DNA of 31,105 nucleotides from DAMCAP01 sp964370205. Its GTDB lineage: Bacteria > Bacillota > Clostridia > Oscillospirales > Ruminococcaceae. This document shows, in pieces, positions 23,380 to 30,068 of the stretch. The stretch is taken from positions 1-31,105 of the forward strand of contig CAYJIK010000021.1 in NCBI GenBank assembly GCA_964370205.1. The letters are read 5' to 3'. The first letter of the stretch is position 1. The number at the start of each line of letters is the position of its first letter. Under the pieces are notes generated by a model that did no database searches, was not told the DNA's origin, and was given only the letters and a program-made list of their open reading frames with translations. The position numbers and the translations under genes were made by a program.

Positions 23380-24450
23380 ATGCCACTGGATTCAAAAAAG
23401 CTACTTGCTGATTTGTGCGCAGCGCACGGCCCTTCAGGCTTTGAGGACGAGGTTGTAGAGCTTGCAAAAACCTACATAGCTGACGCCACCACCGAGGAAA
23501 ACAACATACGCAATCTGTATATCTACCCAAACATCAACAAAGGTGACCGCCCTGTTGTTATGCTTGACGGCCACTCGGACGAACTCGGATTTATCGTCCA
23601 GAGTATTCGCCCTAATGGTGCTATAAACTTTCTACCGCTCGGCGGATGGGTGCCCGGTGTTGTGCTTGGCGGTCTTGTGCGTGTCCGCAACAGTGAGGGC
23701 AAGTATATAAACGGCGTTATCGGCGCAAAACCACCCCACTTTATGACTGAAGCGGAGAGAGGCAAGCAACTTTCTATCTCTGACATGATTATAGATATCG
23801 GCGCAACAAGCAAGAAGGAAGTCGAAGAACACTACAAGATCGAACTCGGCGCACCTGTTGTACCGCATGTGCCCACCGAGGTTAGAGAGGACACAGGGGT
23901 TATTTTGACAAAATCGTTGGATAACCGTCTCGGCTGTGCTGCTGTAATAGACACCCTCGACCGTGTACGTGGGAAAGAGCTTGCTGTTGACGTAGTTGGT
24001 AGCCTTAGCAGTCAGGAAGAAACAGGCGGTAGGGGTATACGCTCCTCTGTCACACGTAATAAACCTGACATCATCATCGTGTTTGAAGGTACACCGTCCG
24101 ACGATATATTTGTCCCGGACGCTTACGCACAGGGTCAGATGGGCAAGGGCGCACAAATCCGCCACTTTGACCGCAGTATGATAGCGAACCCAAGGCTGAT
24201 GAAGTTCGCTAAGGACCTTGCTAAGAAGCATGGCATCAAAATACAGGAAGCTGTCCGCTCAGGCGGCGGAACAAACGCAGGACATGCGCATGTTATGGAA
24301 CTGGGCATACCGTGTATAGTCATCGGCGCACCTGTGCGTTACGCTCACTCCTACCAGTGCATATCGTCACTTGAGGACTACGAGAGCTGTGTACAGCTGG
24401 CACTAGCGATAATCGAGGAGATAACCCCCGAAATTATAGCGTCACTGTAA
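23380..24450 (+). CDS. M42-family metallopeptidase (glutamyl aminopeptidase/FrvX type)
   Basis: A 356-residue protein. Dinuclear metal site and catalytic residues are visible: His65 and Asp67 (DGHSDELGF), Asp181 (SLDNRLGC), Glu213/Glu214 (SSQEETGGRG), Glu236 (VFEGTPSDD) and His323 (YAHS). M42 enzymes form large cytoplasmic tetrahedral aminopeptidases that trim peptides. I chose ATG 23380, 9 nt after AAGGA, over the GTG at 23371, which touches the ribosome site. The upstream region is lost in the N gap, so promoter and operon status cannot be judged. Confidence 0.92.
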   Translation: MPLDSKKLLADLCAAHGPSGFEDEVVELAKTYIADATTEENNIRNLYIYPNINKGDRPVVMLDGHSDELGFIVQSIRPNGAINFLPLGGWVPGVVLGGLVRVRNSEGKYINGVIGAKPPHFMTEAERGKQLSISDMIIDIGATSKKEVEEHYKIELGAPVVPHVPTEVREDTGVILTKSLDNRLGCAAVIDTLDRVRGKELAVDVVGSLSSQEETGGRGIRSSVTRNKPDIIIVFEGTPSDDIFVPDAYAQGQMGKGAQIRHFDRSMIANPRLMKFAKDLAKKHGIKIQEAVRSGGGTNAGHAHVMELGIPCIVIGAPVRYAHSYQCISSLEDYESCVQLALAIIEEITPEIIASL

Positions 24451-24473
24451 GATAAAGAATAATACATAACAAT

Positions 24474-24509
24474 AGTGCGTGGGCGGACTATCTCGTCCGA
24501 CCACGCACT
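24474..24509 (+). terminator. Hairpin between the M42 and OGG genes
   Basis: Arms 24474-24488 and 24495-24509 pair at 14 of 15 positions. No clear T-run follows, and the next start is only 20 nt away, so it may be a weak terminator or a processing/stability hairpin. Confidence 0.5.
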
Positions 24510-24528
24510 ATCTGTTTGGAGGAAAACT

Positions 24529-25344
24529 GTGAACTCTACTACAGGTAAAAAGCTGATTATAAGCGGTGTCACCGACCTTGACCTGGCGTCCACCCTTGAC
24601 TGCGGTCAGGCGTTTCGCTGGATAGAACAGGAGGACGGTAGCTTTAGCGGTGTGGCTTGGGACAGAGCGGTGAATGTCAAGCTGGACGGTGGGACGCTGA
24701 CTATAGAAGGTGCTGACGAAAGCGACTTAGCATACTTTCGAAACTACTTTGACCTCGACACCGACTACAGCAAAATAAAGGACATACTGTCCGCCCATCC
24801 CTCGCTGAAAACTGCGATAGACTACGCCCCCGGTATCCGCATACTGCGCCAAAACAACTGGGAAGCGCTGTCCACTTTTATCATAACGCAGAACAACAAC
24901 ATCAAGCGGATAAAGGGGATAGTGGAGCGGCTATGCACCGAACTTGGTGAACCACTGGGGAACGGCAAACACGCCTACCCGACAATAGAGCGACTAAACT
25001 CCGCCACCCTCGCCGACCTTGAACCGCTCAGAGCAGGCTTTAGGGCACGTTACCTGCTGGACTGCGCCAAGAAGGTGTCGACAGGTACAGTCGATTTGGA
25101 CGTTATACCAAAACTCGGCACAGAAGCGGCACGAGCAGTGTTGATGACGATACTGGGTGTAGGGGAGAAGGTTGCGGACTGTGCGCTACTGTTTGGGTTT
25201 TACCGCATAGAGTACTGCCCGATGGACGTATGGATGAAGCGTGTCATGGCGGAGATGTTGCCGGACGGCTTCCCCGACTATGCGTTACCCTATGCAGGAA
25301 TTGCACAGCAGTATCTGTTTCATTATGCTAGGGGGAATTTGTAG
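24529..25344 (+). CDS. ogg: 8-oxoguanine DNA glycosylase (OGG1-like, HhH-GPD)
   Basis: A 271-residue protein from the GTG at 24529 (GGAGGA 5 nt upstream). The N-terminal OGG_N-type domain has the signature LDCGQAFRW. The middle part has TQNNNIKRI, and the helix-hairpin-helix reads GVGEKVADC, with Lys214 matching the catalytic Lys of OGG1, and Asp233 in PMDVW matching the catalytic Asp. It removes oxidised guanine from DNA and can nick the abasic site. It resembles the bacterial OGG1-like proteins of clostridia. It stands in the same direction as the M42 gene, with a hairpin between them. Confidence 0.87.
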   Translation: MNSTTGKKLIISGVTDLDLASTLDCGQAFRWIEQEDGSFSGVAWDRAVNVKLDGGTLTIEGADESDLAYFRNYFDLDTDYSKIKDILSAHPSLKTAIDYAPGIRILRQNNWEALSTFIITQNNNIKRIKGIVERLCTELGEPLGNGKHAYPTIERLNSATLADLEPLRAGFRARYLLDCAKKVSTGTVDLDVIPKLGTEAARAVLMTILGVGEKVADCALLFGFYRIEYCPMDVWMKRVMAEMLPDGFPDYALPYAGIAQQYLFHYARGNL

Positions 25345-25351
25345 AGCGGAA

Positions 25352-25510
25352 GTGTAGCCCCCCACAGCAAAAACACCCCACCCCCCCATAGAACATCTAC
25401 CATTTCCCCCGCCCACCCGCCGCCTCGCCGCCTGACCGCCCCACCGCCACCCAACCCCAAAGCACATCGGCGGTCATCCGACGAGCCACCCCTGCGCCCT
25501 CCCCACATCC
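25352..25510 (+). promoter_or_regulatory. C-rich, G-poor tract, candidate Rho-dependent termination region
   Basis: Between 25381 and 25500 I count 66 C and 19 G in 120 bases, with long C runs and no stable hairpin, in contrast to the surrounding genes. Such unstructured C-rich transcript is typical of Rho loading sites. No rho-independent terminator is seen after the glycosylase gene. Confidence 0.5.
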
Positions 25511-25527
25511 ACAGAAAGGAGTGCCAA

Positions 25528-26337
25528 ATGATAGACATTTGTTTTAACGACTCTGCCGCAGGTCTGCTACTTCACTCGGGACTTGCCGTCAGGGAAAACT
25601 TGCATAGCGTGTCCTTTGACCTTTCGGTAGGCGATATACTGTCACCAATCGTTAGCGGTGACTGCCCACAGCGACAGTCGTCATACGAGTGGCTTTCTGC
25701 TGACCCGTGGGGCGAGCTCGGTGACAGGGCAGCGCAGTTTGAGCAGTTTTGGTGCAGTGTCCTGACCGCTACCGAACGTGTGAAAGAACTTGCTAAAGTA
25801 GGCACTCCACTCCGTATGTGGGTGGACAGTACACCGCAGTGTATGTGCAACTTTTACTATATAACAAGCCTTCTTGATGGTGTTCGTTGTGATATCACTG
25901 TAGTAAAGCTAGCTGACATCATCGAGGATAGCGAGAACGGTACAAAGATAAGCTATAAAGGATGGGGAGAAGTGTCGCCCGATAAATTTAACGAGTACCG
26001 GCGATACTCTGCACCGTTCACTGCTCACGAAAGAGCGGCTGTCTCGGAGAAGTGGCGGACACTTACTGTAGAAAACGCTCATCTGCGAGCAGTCCAAAAC
26101 GGAGAGATAGTGAGTGCCCCTCTTGACTATTACGACGATATCATACGGAGTGAATACCCTTCGGAAAGCTGTAAAGTCGCATATCTAATCGGCACAGTCC
26201 TTGGGGGGCACGCACTGCCTATTCATGATAGCTTTATAGCCGGACGTATACGCCACTTGATTGACAAAGGCGAGCTGACTATCACACAGACGGACGAGAA
26301 GCGGTTTTACAATGCAGAGATAGCGATTAATTGTTAG
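25528..26337 (+). CDS. DUF1835/DUF3658-like protein
   Basis: A 269-residue soluble protein starting MIDICFNDSAAGLLLHSG, which fits the start of DUF1835 proteins (a conserved FxDSxAG near the N-terminus). The middle contains WVDSTPQCMCNFYYI and VKLADII; the C-terminal third (about 175-269) resembles DUF3658, with AHLRAVQNGEIVSAPLDYYDD, then GHALPIHDSFIAGRI. The biochemical function of this family is unknown. AGAAAGGAG precedes the start by 7 nt. It lies after the C-rich tract, so it probably uses a promoter of its own, though I could not locate one. Confidence 0.7.
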   Translation: MIDICFNDSAAGLLLHSGLAVRENLHSVSFDLSVGDILSPIVSGDCPQRQSSYEWLSADPWGELGDRAAQFEQFWCSVLTATERVKELAKVGTPLRMWVDSTPQCMCNFYYITSLLDGVRCDITVVKLADIIEDSENGTKISYKGWGEVSPDKFNEYRRYSAPFTAHERAAVSEKWRTLTVENAHLRAVQNGEIVSAPLDYYDDIIRSEYPSESCKVAYLIGTVLGGHALPIHDSFIAGRIRHLIDKGELTITQTDEKRFYNAEIAINC

Positions 26338-26374
26338 ACACTTAATTATTTACGCCATACACATATACTTTTTA

Positions 26375-26403
26375 TTGACATATACCTATAAAAGTCGTAT
26401 GAT
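26375..26403 (+). promoter_or_regulatory. Consensus sigma-A promoter of the aldo/keto reductase gene
   Basis: -35 TTGACA (26375-26380), 17-bp spacer, -10 TATGAT (26398-26403). The ribosome site AAAGGAG follows at 26422-26428. Confidence 0.88.
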
Positions 26404-26438
26404 TAAACAGTAATCTAAAACAAAGGAGAGTAAAGCTA

Positions 26439-27566
26439 ATGCAAATGATAGAGTTATTCAAAGGCGTGAACGTTTCACGTTTTGGGCTTGGCTGTATGCG
26501 TCTGCCTAAAACCACAGATGCAGAGGGCAAGGAAATTGTTGACGAAGCAGCGGCTATAGAGATGATAAGATATGCCATTGACAACGGGGTGAACTATATT
26601 GACACCGCATATGTCTACGGCAACAGTGAGGAAATTGTCGGTAAGGCGCTTAAGGACGGATACCGTGAGAAAGTTGTACTTGCGACAAAGCTACCTGTAA
26701 GCAGCTGTAAGAGCAAAGAGGATCTACAGAAGTATCTTGACGAGGAACTGGCACGCCTACAGACAGACTACATCGACGTATATTTCCTCCACAACCTCCA
26801 CAAAACCGCCTGGGCAAAGGTGCTTGAGTATGATGCGTTCGCTTTCATGCAGGACCTAAAAGCAAAGGGCATCATTAAGTATATCGCTGTGTCGCTACAT
26901 GAGAAGTTTGATCACTTTAAAGAGGTGCTGGACGCATACCCATGGGATCTATCCATGCTACAGTACAGCTATTACTATCGCCACACTCAGGCAGGCGAAG
27001 AGGGCGTTAAGTACGCTAAGGAAAAGGGCATCCCAATGGTTATCATGGAGCCACTGCACGGCGGTATGCTTGCTAACGAAATGCCAAAGGCTGTCGCTGA
27101 CGCTTTCGGTGACTTCGGCAAAGGCATGTCCAACGCTAAGAAGTCGTTTATGTGGCTGTATGACCAGCCGGAGGTAACGCTTGTTATAAGCGGATGTTCC
27201 GCACTTGAGCAGGTTAAAGAGAATATCGAGATATTCTCCGAGGCTAAGACAGGTGTTCTGACAGACGCTGATAAGGAAGCGTTTGAGAGAGCGAGACTTG
27301 CGTGGGAGTCACTTGTAAATGTAAACTGTACAGCTTGTGGTTACTGTATGCCATGTCCCGGCGGTGTAGATATCCCCACTGTGTTCCACGTCTACAACGA
27401 ACTCGCTAAGACAGACCATCAGAAGTGGCTGTACGCTCTAATGTGCGAAGGCCCGGGGAAAGATGCGTCTAAGTGCATAGAATGTGGCATGTGCGAACCT
27501 AAATGCCCTCAGTTTATCCCGATTATCGAGAAGCTGAAGGAAGCACACAAGGCTTTTAAGGGGTAA
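26439..27566 (+). CDS. Aldo/keto reductase with C-terminal [4Fe-4S] ferredoxin-type domain
   Basis: A 375-residue protein. The (beta/alpha)8 aldo/keto reductase barrel covers about residues 1-285 with the catalytic tetrad Asp55, Tyr60, Lys84 and His118 (YIDTAYVYG, LATKLP, VYFLHN). The C-terminal part binds iron-sulfur clusters: Cys297, 300, 303, 306 (CTACGYCMPC) and Cys346, 349, 352, 356 (CIECGMCEPKC). Such proteins are common in anaerobes and are thought to couple carbonyl reduction to ferredoxin-like electron carriers; the substrate is unknown. It is a single-gene unit with a strong promoter and terminator. Confidence 0.93.
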   Translation: MQMIELFKGVNVSRFGLGCMRLPKTTDAEGKEIVDEAAAIEMIRYAIDNGVNYIDTAYVYGNSEEIVGKALKDGYREKVVLATKLPVSSCKSKEDLQKYLDEELARLQTDYIDVYFLHNLHKTAWAKVLEYDAFAFMQDLKAKGIIKYIAVSLHEKFDHFKEVLDAYPWDLSMLQYSYYYRHTQAGEEGVKYAKEKGIPMVIMEPLHGGMLANEMPKAVADAFGDFGKGMSNAKKSFMWLYDQPEVTLVISGCSALEQVKENIEIFSEAKTGVLTDADKEAFERARLAWESLVNVNCTACGYCMPCPGGVDIPTVFHVYNELAKTDHQKWLYALMCEGPGKDASKCIECGMCEPKCPQFIPIIEKLKEAHKAFKG

Positions 27567-27614
27567 GGATATCTTACGGAATTAGGGTTTCTGAATAGTT
27601 TTAACAATTATAGA

Positions 27615-27654
27615 AAACTCACCCGACAACCTTTGTTGTCGGGTGAGTTTGTTT
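27615..27654 (+). terminator. Rho-independent terminator of the aldo/keto reductase gene
   Basis: Perfect 16-bp stem, arms 27615-27630 and 27635-27650, loop CTTT, followed by GTTT. Confidence 0.85.
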
Positions 27655-27702
27655 CGCCAAAAAGATGAACCGAAAGTTACTGTAAAGGCTAAACGGTAAA
27701 AT

Positions 27703-27731
27703 GTAGGGACACGGCTCGCTGTGTCCGTTTT
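27703..27731 (+). repeat. GTAGGG-type dispersed hairpin
   Basis: GTAG then a 9-bp stem (27707-27715 with 27718-27726, one G-T) and TTTT. It has the same plan as the minus-strand copy at 14908-14927. Confidence 0.6.
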
Positions 27732-27785
27732 AATCGGTTATATCAAATGAAAATGAAGAGTGGGTAATAATACCACTTAGAGGCG

Positions 27786-27946
27786 GTCTCCGGACGGCAG
27801 CGGAACAGGCACAGTCGGGGCAGAAGCCATGTCGGCGCTTAGCGCCGACTAACAAAGCTAAACTCAGCCCGAAAGGCTGAGTTTAGCTTTGTTTATTCCC
27901 TTTGGGAATATGGCTTCTGCCCCGACTGTGCCTGTTCCGCTACCTA
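27786..27946 (+). repeat. Cloverleaf inverted-repeat element, copy 3
   Basis: The outer stem is 27796-27829 with 27911-27944, 33 of 34 positions paired. Hairpin A is 27831-27849 (8-bp stem, loop TTA), hairpin B is 27851-27893 (19-bp stem, loop CGAAA), hairpin C is 27895-27909 (ATTCCC/GGGAAT, loop TTT). The joints are T27830, T27850, T27894 and A27910. It lies between the convergent aldo/keto reductase and 28143-28730 genes, in the same orientation as copies 1 and 2. Confidence 0.9.
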
Positions 27947-28142
27947 AAAAGCAAGAGCACAACGTCAGACACAGCTAAAAACATTTGCGTCTATTGCTGA
28001 AAGAAAGGGACATATCACTGTCCATACGAACACACTTACAAAAGCAAGCCCTCGCTACTTACACACCGGTACCCCTGTGAGCATCCTATAAAGCGTTGCT
28101 CTCGTACGGCACCTGACCGCTCTTGCAATTAAGTGACACTAC
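27947..28142. other. Non-coding stretch right of cloverleaf copy 3
   Basis: About 195 bp in which I see no gene, RNA or convincing terminator for the minus-strand gene that ends at 28143; only a weak 7-bp palindrome overlaps that gene's stop codon. Confidence 0.55.
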
Positions 28143-28730
28143 TTAATCTAACAACTTTCCTCGGAGATAATCCCAGCTTGTAAAACCGCCCACACTACTG
28201 TCGATAGATCGCTTGTAGTCCTCCGCCACATCCTCAATGTCGGGGAATTCTTCCATAAAATCGAAGTCGGCTTTGGTGGCGAAGATATCTTCGTAGAGCA
28301 TTTTGACTTGCTTTAGGAGATTTTGAGGGTTGTGTAGGTCGGTTTTGGGGAGAAAAACAGTGATCTCGTATAGTTTTGGCTCGGATGGGTGTATGTCGTA
28401 GATAGTTTTGTTTTCGTCTTCTAGCACGCTGTAGCAGTCGTCATGGCCTAGGTTTTTGTCTTTGTAGTAGAGCTTGGCTATGAAGTAGCCCTGTTTTCCC
28501 TCAATGAGTTTCCTACAGTACGTTTTAAGTCGCACTGCCTCGAGGTCAGTCAGCCTTTCGTCCTTGACGTAGATATCGGCATTATCGACTGTGTAAATGG
28601 TGAAGGCACACTCGGGGTTGTCCCTGTCTTGGTCGTCGTATATCCGAACATGCACATCGTCATCGTCTTTGTTGTCAAACCTGTACGCTTTAAACCAGTA
28701 AAAGAAGTTTGCAATTTCGATTAGCTTCAT
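28143..28730 (-). CDS. Hypothetical acidic protein, 195 residues (paralogue of the next gene)
   Basis: I do not recognise the family. It is soluble, with no signal peptide or membrane segment, and rich in Asp, Lys and Tyr. The plan is an N-terminal FFYWFKAYRF, a beta-rich segment with VHVRIYDD and FTIYTVDN, then YFIAKLYYKDKN, DDCYSVLEDENKTIYDI and a helical C-terminal part. The same order of features and exactly the same length occur in the gene at 28779-29366, so the two are probably old paralogues. AAAGG lies 9 nt before the start. It could be a toxin-immunity-like protein, but no toxin is nearby. Confidence 0.7.
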   Translation of the reverse strand: MKLIEIANFFYWFKAYRFDNKDDDDVHVRIYDDQDRDNPECAFTIYTVDNADIYVKDERLTDLEAVRLKTYCRKLIEGKQGYFIAKLYYKDKNLGHDDCYSVLEDENKTIYDIHPSEPKLYEITVFLPKTDLHNPQNLLKQVKMLYEDIFATKADFDFMEEFPDIEDVAEDYKRSIDSSVGGFTSWDYLRGKLLD

Positions 28731-28778
28731 AAAACACTACCTTTCTATAGTGCGAAATTCGTAACAAGATACGGAAGG

Positions 28779-29366
28779 CTACAGGTTCTCTTTCGCTTCC
28801 TCACGTGTGATGATCTTTCGGAACCGGAACTCCTCCTCACCCATACCAAGCTCTAAAAAGAGCTTTTTTAGGCAAGCTATCAGGCTGTCCATCGAGTTTA
28901 TAAACACTTCGTTTACATATACATCTGCGTAAATTGGTCGTTGCTGTGGCGCGCGAAGTTCTAATATTGACCTGCCTGTACCCCTTAGTGAATTGCATGT
29001 GTCGATGTCGGGGTTGTAGTCAGTGAAGCTGAGGGATTGAATAAAACAGTAGATTTCACCGCTTGATAATTTGTCGTAGTATGCTTCCAACTCTTTGCAT
29101 TCGGCAATGGTTTGGTGGTAGTGTTCTATCATCATTTCGTTAGTTTCTCGCTCTGTTTCGTCACCGTACAGCTTTTGATTTGACCACTCGGTTTCGAAGT
29201 CTATATAATCACGTAGATTCCCTACTGTCCCTATATCAAAGCCGAAAAAGGTTTGCTTGCCTTCTTTGTCGTCTGTAATCCAAACTTCAACAGCCTTCTC
29301 CGGAACACCTTCAAAGCCATAGTGCGCCCACCAGAAATCTAGATGATATACGTTTAAATACTTCAT
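28779..29366 (-). CDS. Hypothetical acidic protein, 195 residues (paralogue of the previous gene)
   Basis: Unrecognised. It begins MKYLNVYHLDFWWAHYGF; next comes VEVWITDD, then FGFDIGTVGNL, then a charged helical insert (about 70-100), then CFIQSLSFTDYNPDIDTCNSL, then RSILELRAP and a C-terminal helix LIACLKKLFLELG. These segments line up with the 28143-28730 protein. AAGGAGAG stands 5 nt before the start. No signal peptide or membrane helix is visible. The 17-nt distance to the 29384 gene suggests one transcript for the three genes. Confidence 0.72.
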   Translation of the reverse strand: MKYLNVYHLDFWWAHYGFEGVPEKAVEVWITDDKEGKQTFFGFDIGTVGNLRDYIDFETEWSNQKLYGDETERETNEMMIEHYHQTIAECKELEAYYDKLSSGEIYCFIQSLSFTDYNPDIDTCNSLRGTGRSILELRAPQQRPIYADVYVNEVFINSMDSLIACLKKLFLELGMGEEEFRFRKIITREEAKENL

Positions 29367-29383
29367 ATGCTCTCCTTATAGTA

Positions 29384-29929
29384 TCACATCGTAACCGTTA
29401 AACGCCTAAATATAAACTTACCCGATTGCTCCATATCCCCAAACACATCAAACTCGCATACTTCTTCTATGTCGCTTGGCATTATTTCGTCTATGCTAAC
29501 TGTGCCACTTTTTACGGTGTAGTCATCATCGTCGTTTTGCCATATTGTCCACAGTTCAATGCTGTCTGTGTGCTGTAAAATTTCTTTAATATACTCTATA
29601 ACACTTGCACCTCTGCCGTCGGTGTAGTAAACCCATTCGATGTACACGCCGTACTTTTTAGTGGTGTACCGTTCTGCCTCGTCAGTCTGCCACAGGGCAA
29701 AGTTGTCGTCTGCATCACCGTCAAACGGAGGTTTGCCTTCTTCATACACAACGTCAAAATCGCAGAGCAGTATTGCTTTAGGCTCGTCACGGTCTATGTC
29801 ATCGGGGAGCATGGTAAAGTCTATGTCCACACCTATTGCAAGCGCTTCGTTTATCGATAGGAATGACATGTGTGGGTTTTCTTTTGCTTTTAGCGGTATA
29901 TCAGCGGCGATAAAGGTCATTAGGCTCAT
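29384..29929 (-). CDS. Hypothetical acidic protein, 181 residues
   Basis: Unrecognised by name. It begins MSLMTFIAADIPL, then SINEALAIGVD and DDIDRDEPKAILLCDFD; it has a middle region with KKYGVYIEWVYYTDGRGASVIEYIKE and a C-terminal ELWTIWQNDDDD. It is highly acidic, soluble and without signal peptide. It looks like a small cytosolic protein of the kind found scattered in Firmicutes accessory regions, sometimes near immunity genes; that is only an impression. AAAGGAAG precedes the start by 6 nt. It is the first of three same-direction small genes. Confidence 0.7.
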   Translation of the reverse strand: MSLMTFIAADIPLKAKENPHMSFLSINEALAIGVDIDFTMLPDDIDRDEPKAILLCDFDVVYEEGKPPFDGDADDNFALWQTDEAERYTTKKYGVYIEWVYYTDGRGASVIEYIKEILQHTDSIELWTIWQNDDDDYTVKSGTVSIDEIMPSDIEEVCEFDVFGDMEQSGKFIFRRLTVTM

Positions 29930-29974
29930 TGGAATCTTCCTTTCTTGTCTGGGGTGGGGATGAAGAGATGGCTC

Positions 29975-29994
29975 GGTTCGGTCAAGGCCGAACC
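29975..29994 (-). repeat. GTAGGG-type dispersed hairpin
   Basis: 7-bp stem GGTTCGG/CCGAACC. On the minus strand it follows TGTAG, like the other members of this small family. Confidence 0.55.
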
Positions 29995-30021
29995 CTACAA
30001 TTAAGCGATAATATAGCCTAG

Positions 30022-30057
30022 AAAAAACAACAAGGGACGACCGAAAGGGTCGCCCCT
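30022..30057 (-). terminator. Terminator of the M18 aminopeptidase gene
   Basis: On the minus strand: 10-bp stem (30048-30057 with 30033-30042, one G-T) followed by TGTTGTTTTTT, just after the M18 stop codon. The stem is again of the AGGGGCGACC palindrome type. Confidence 0.8.
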
Positions 30058-30068
30058 ATATAGAGAGT

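Noticed and set aside
7296..27946. Cloverleaf elements as ordinary MITEs
   Set aside because: The arms vary between copies while pairing is kept, no target-site duplication is evident, and the 5' conserved flank has no partner at the 3' end. A folded-DNA mobile element is still possible.
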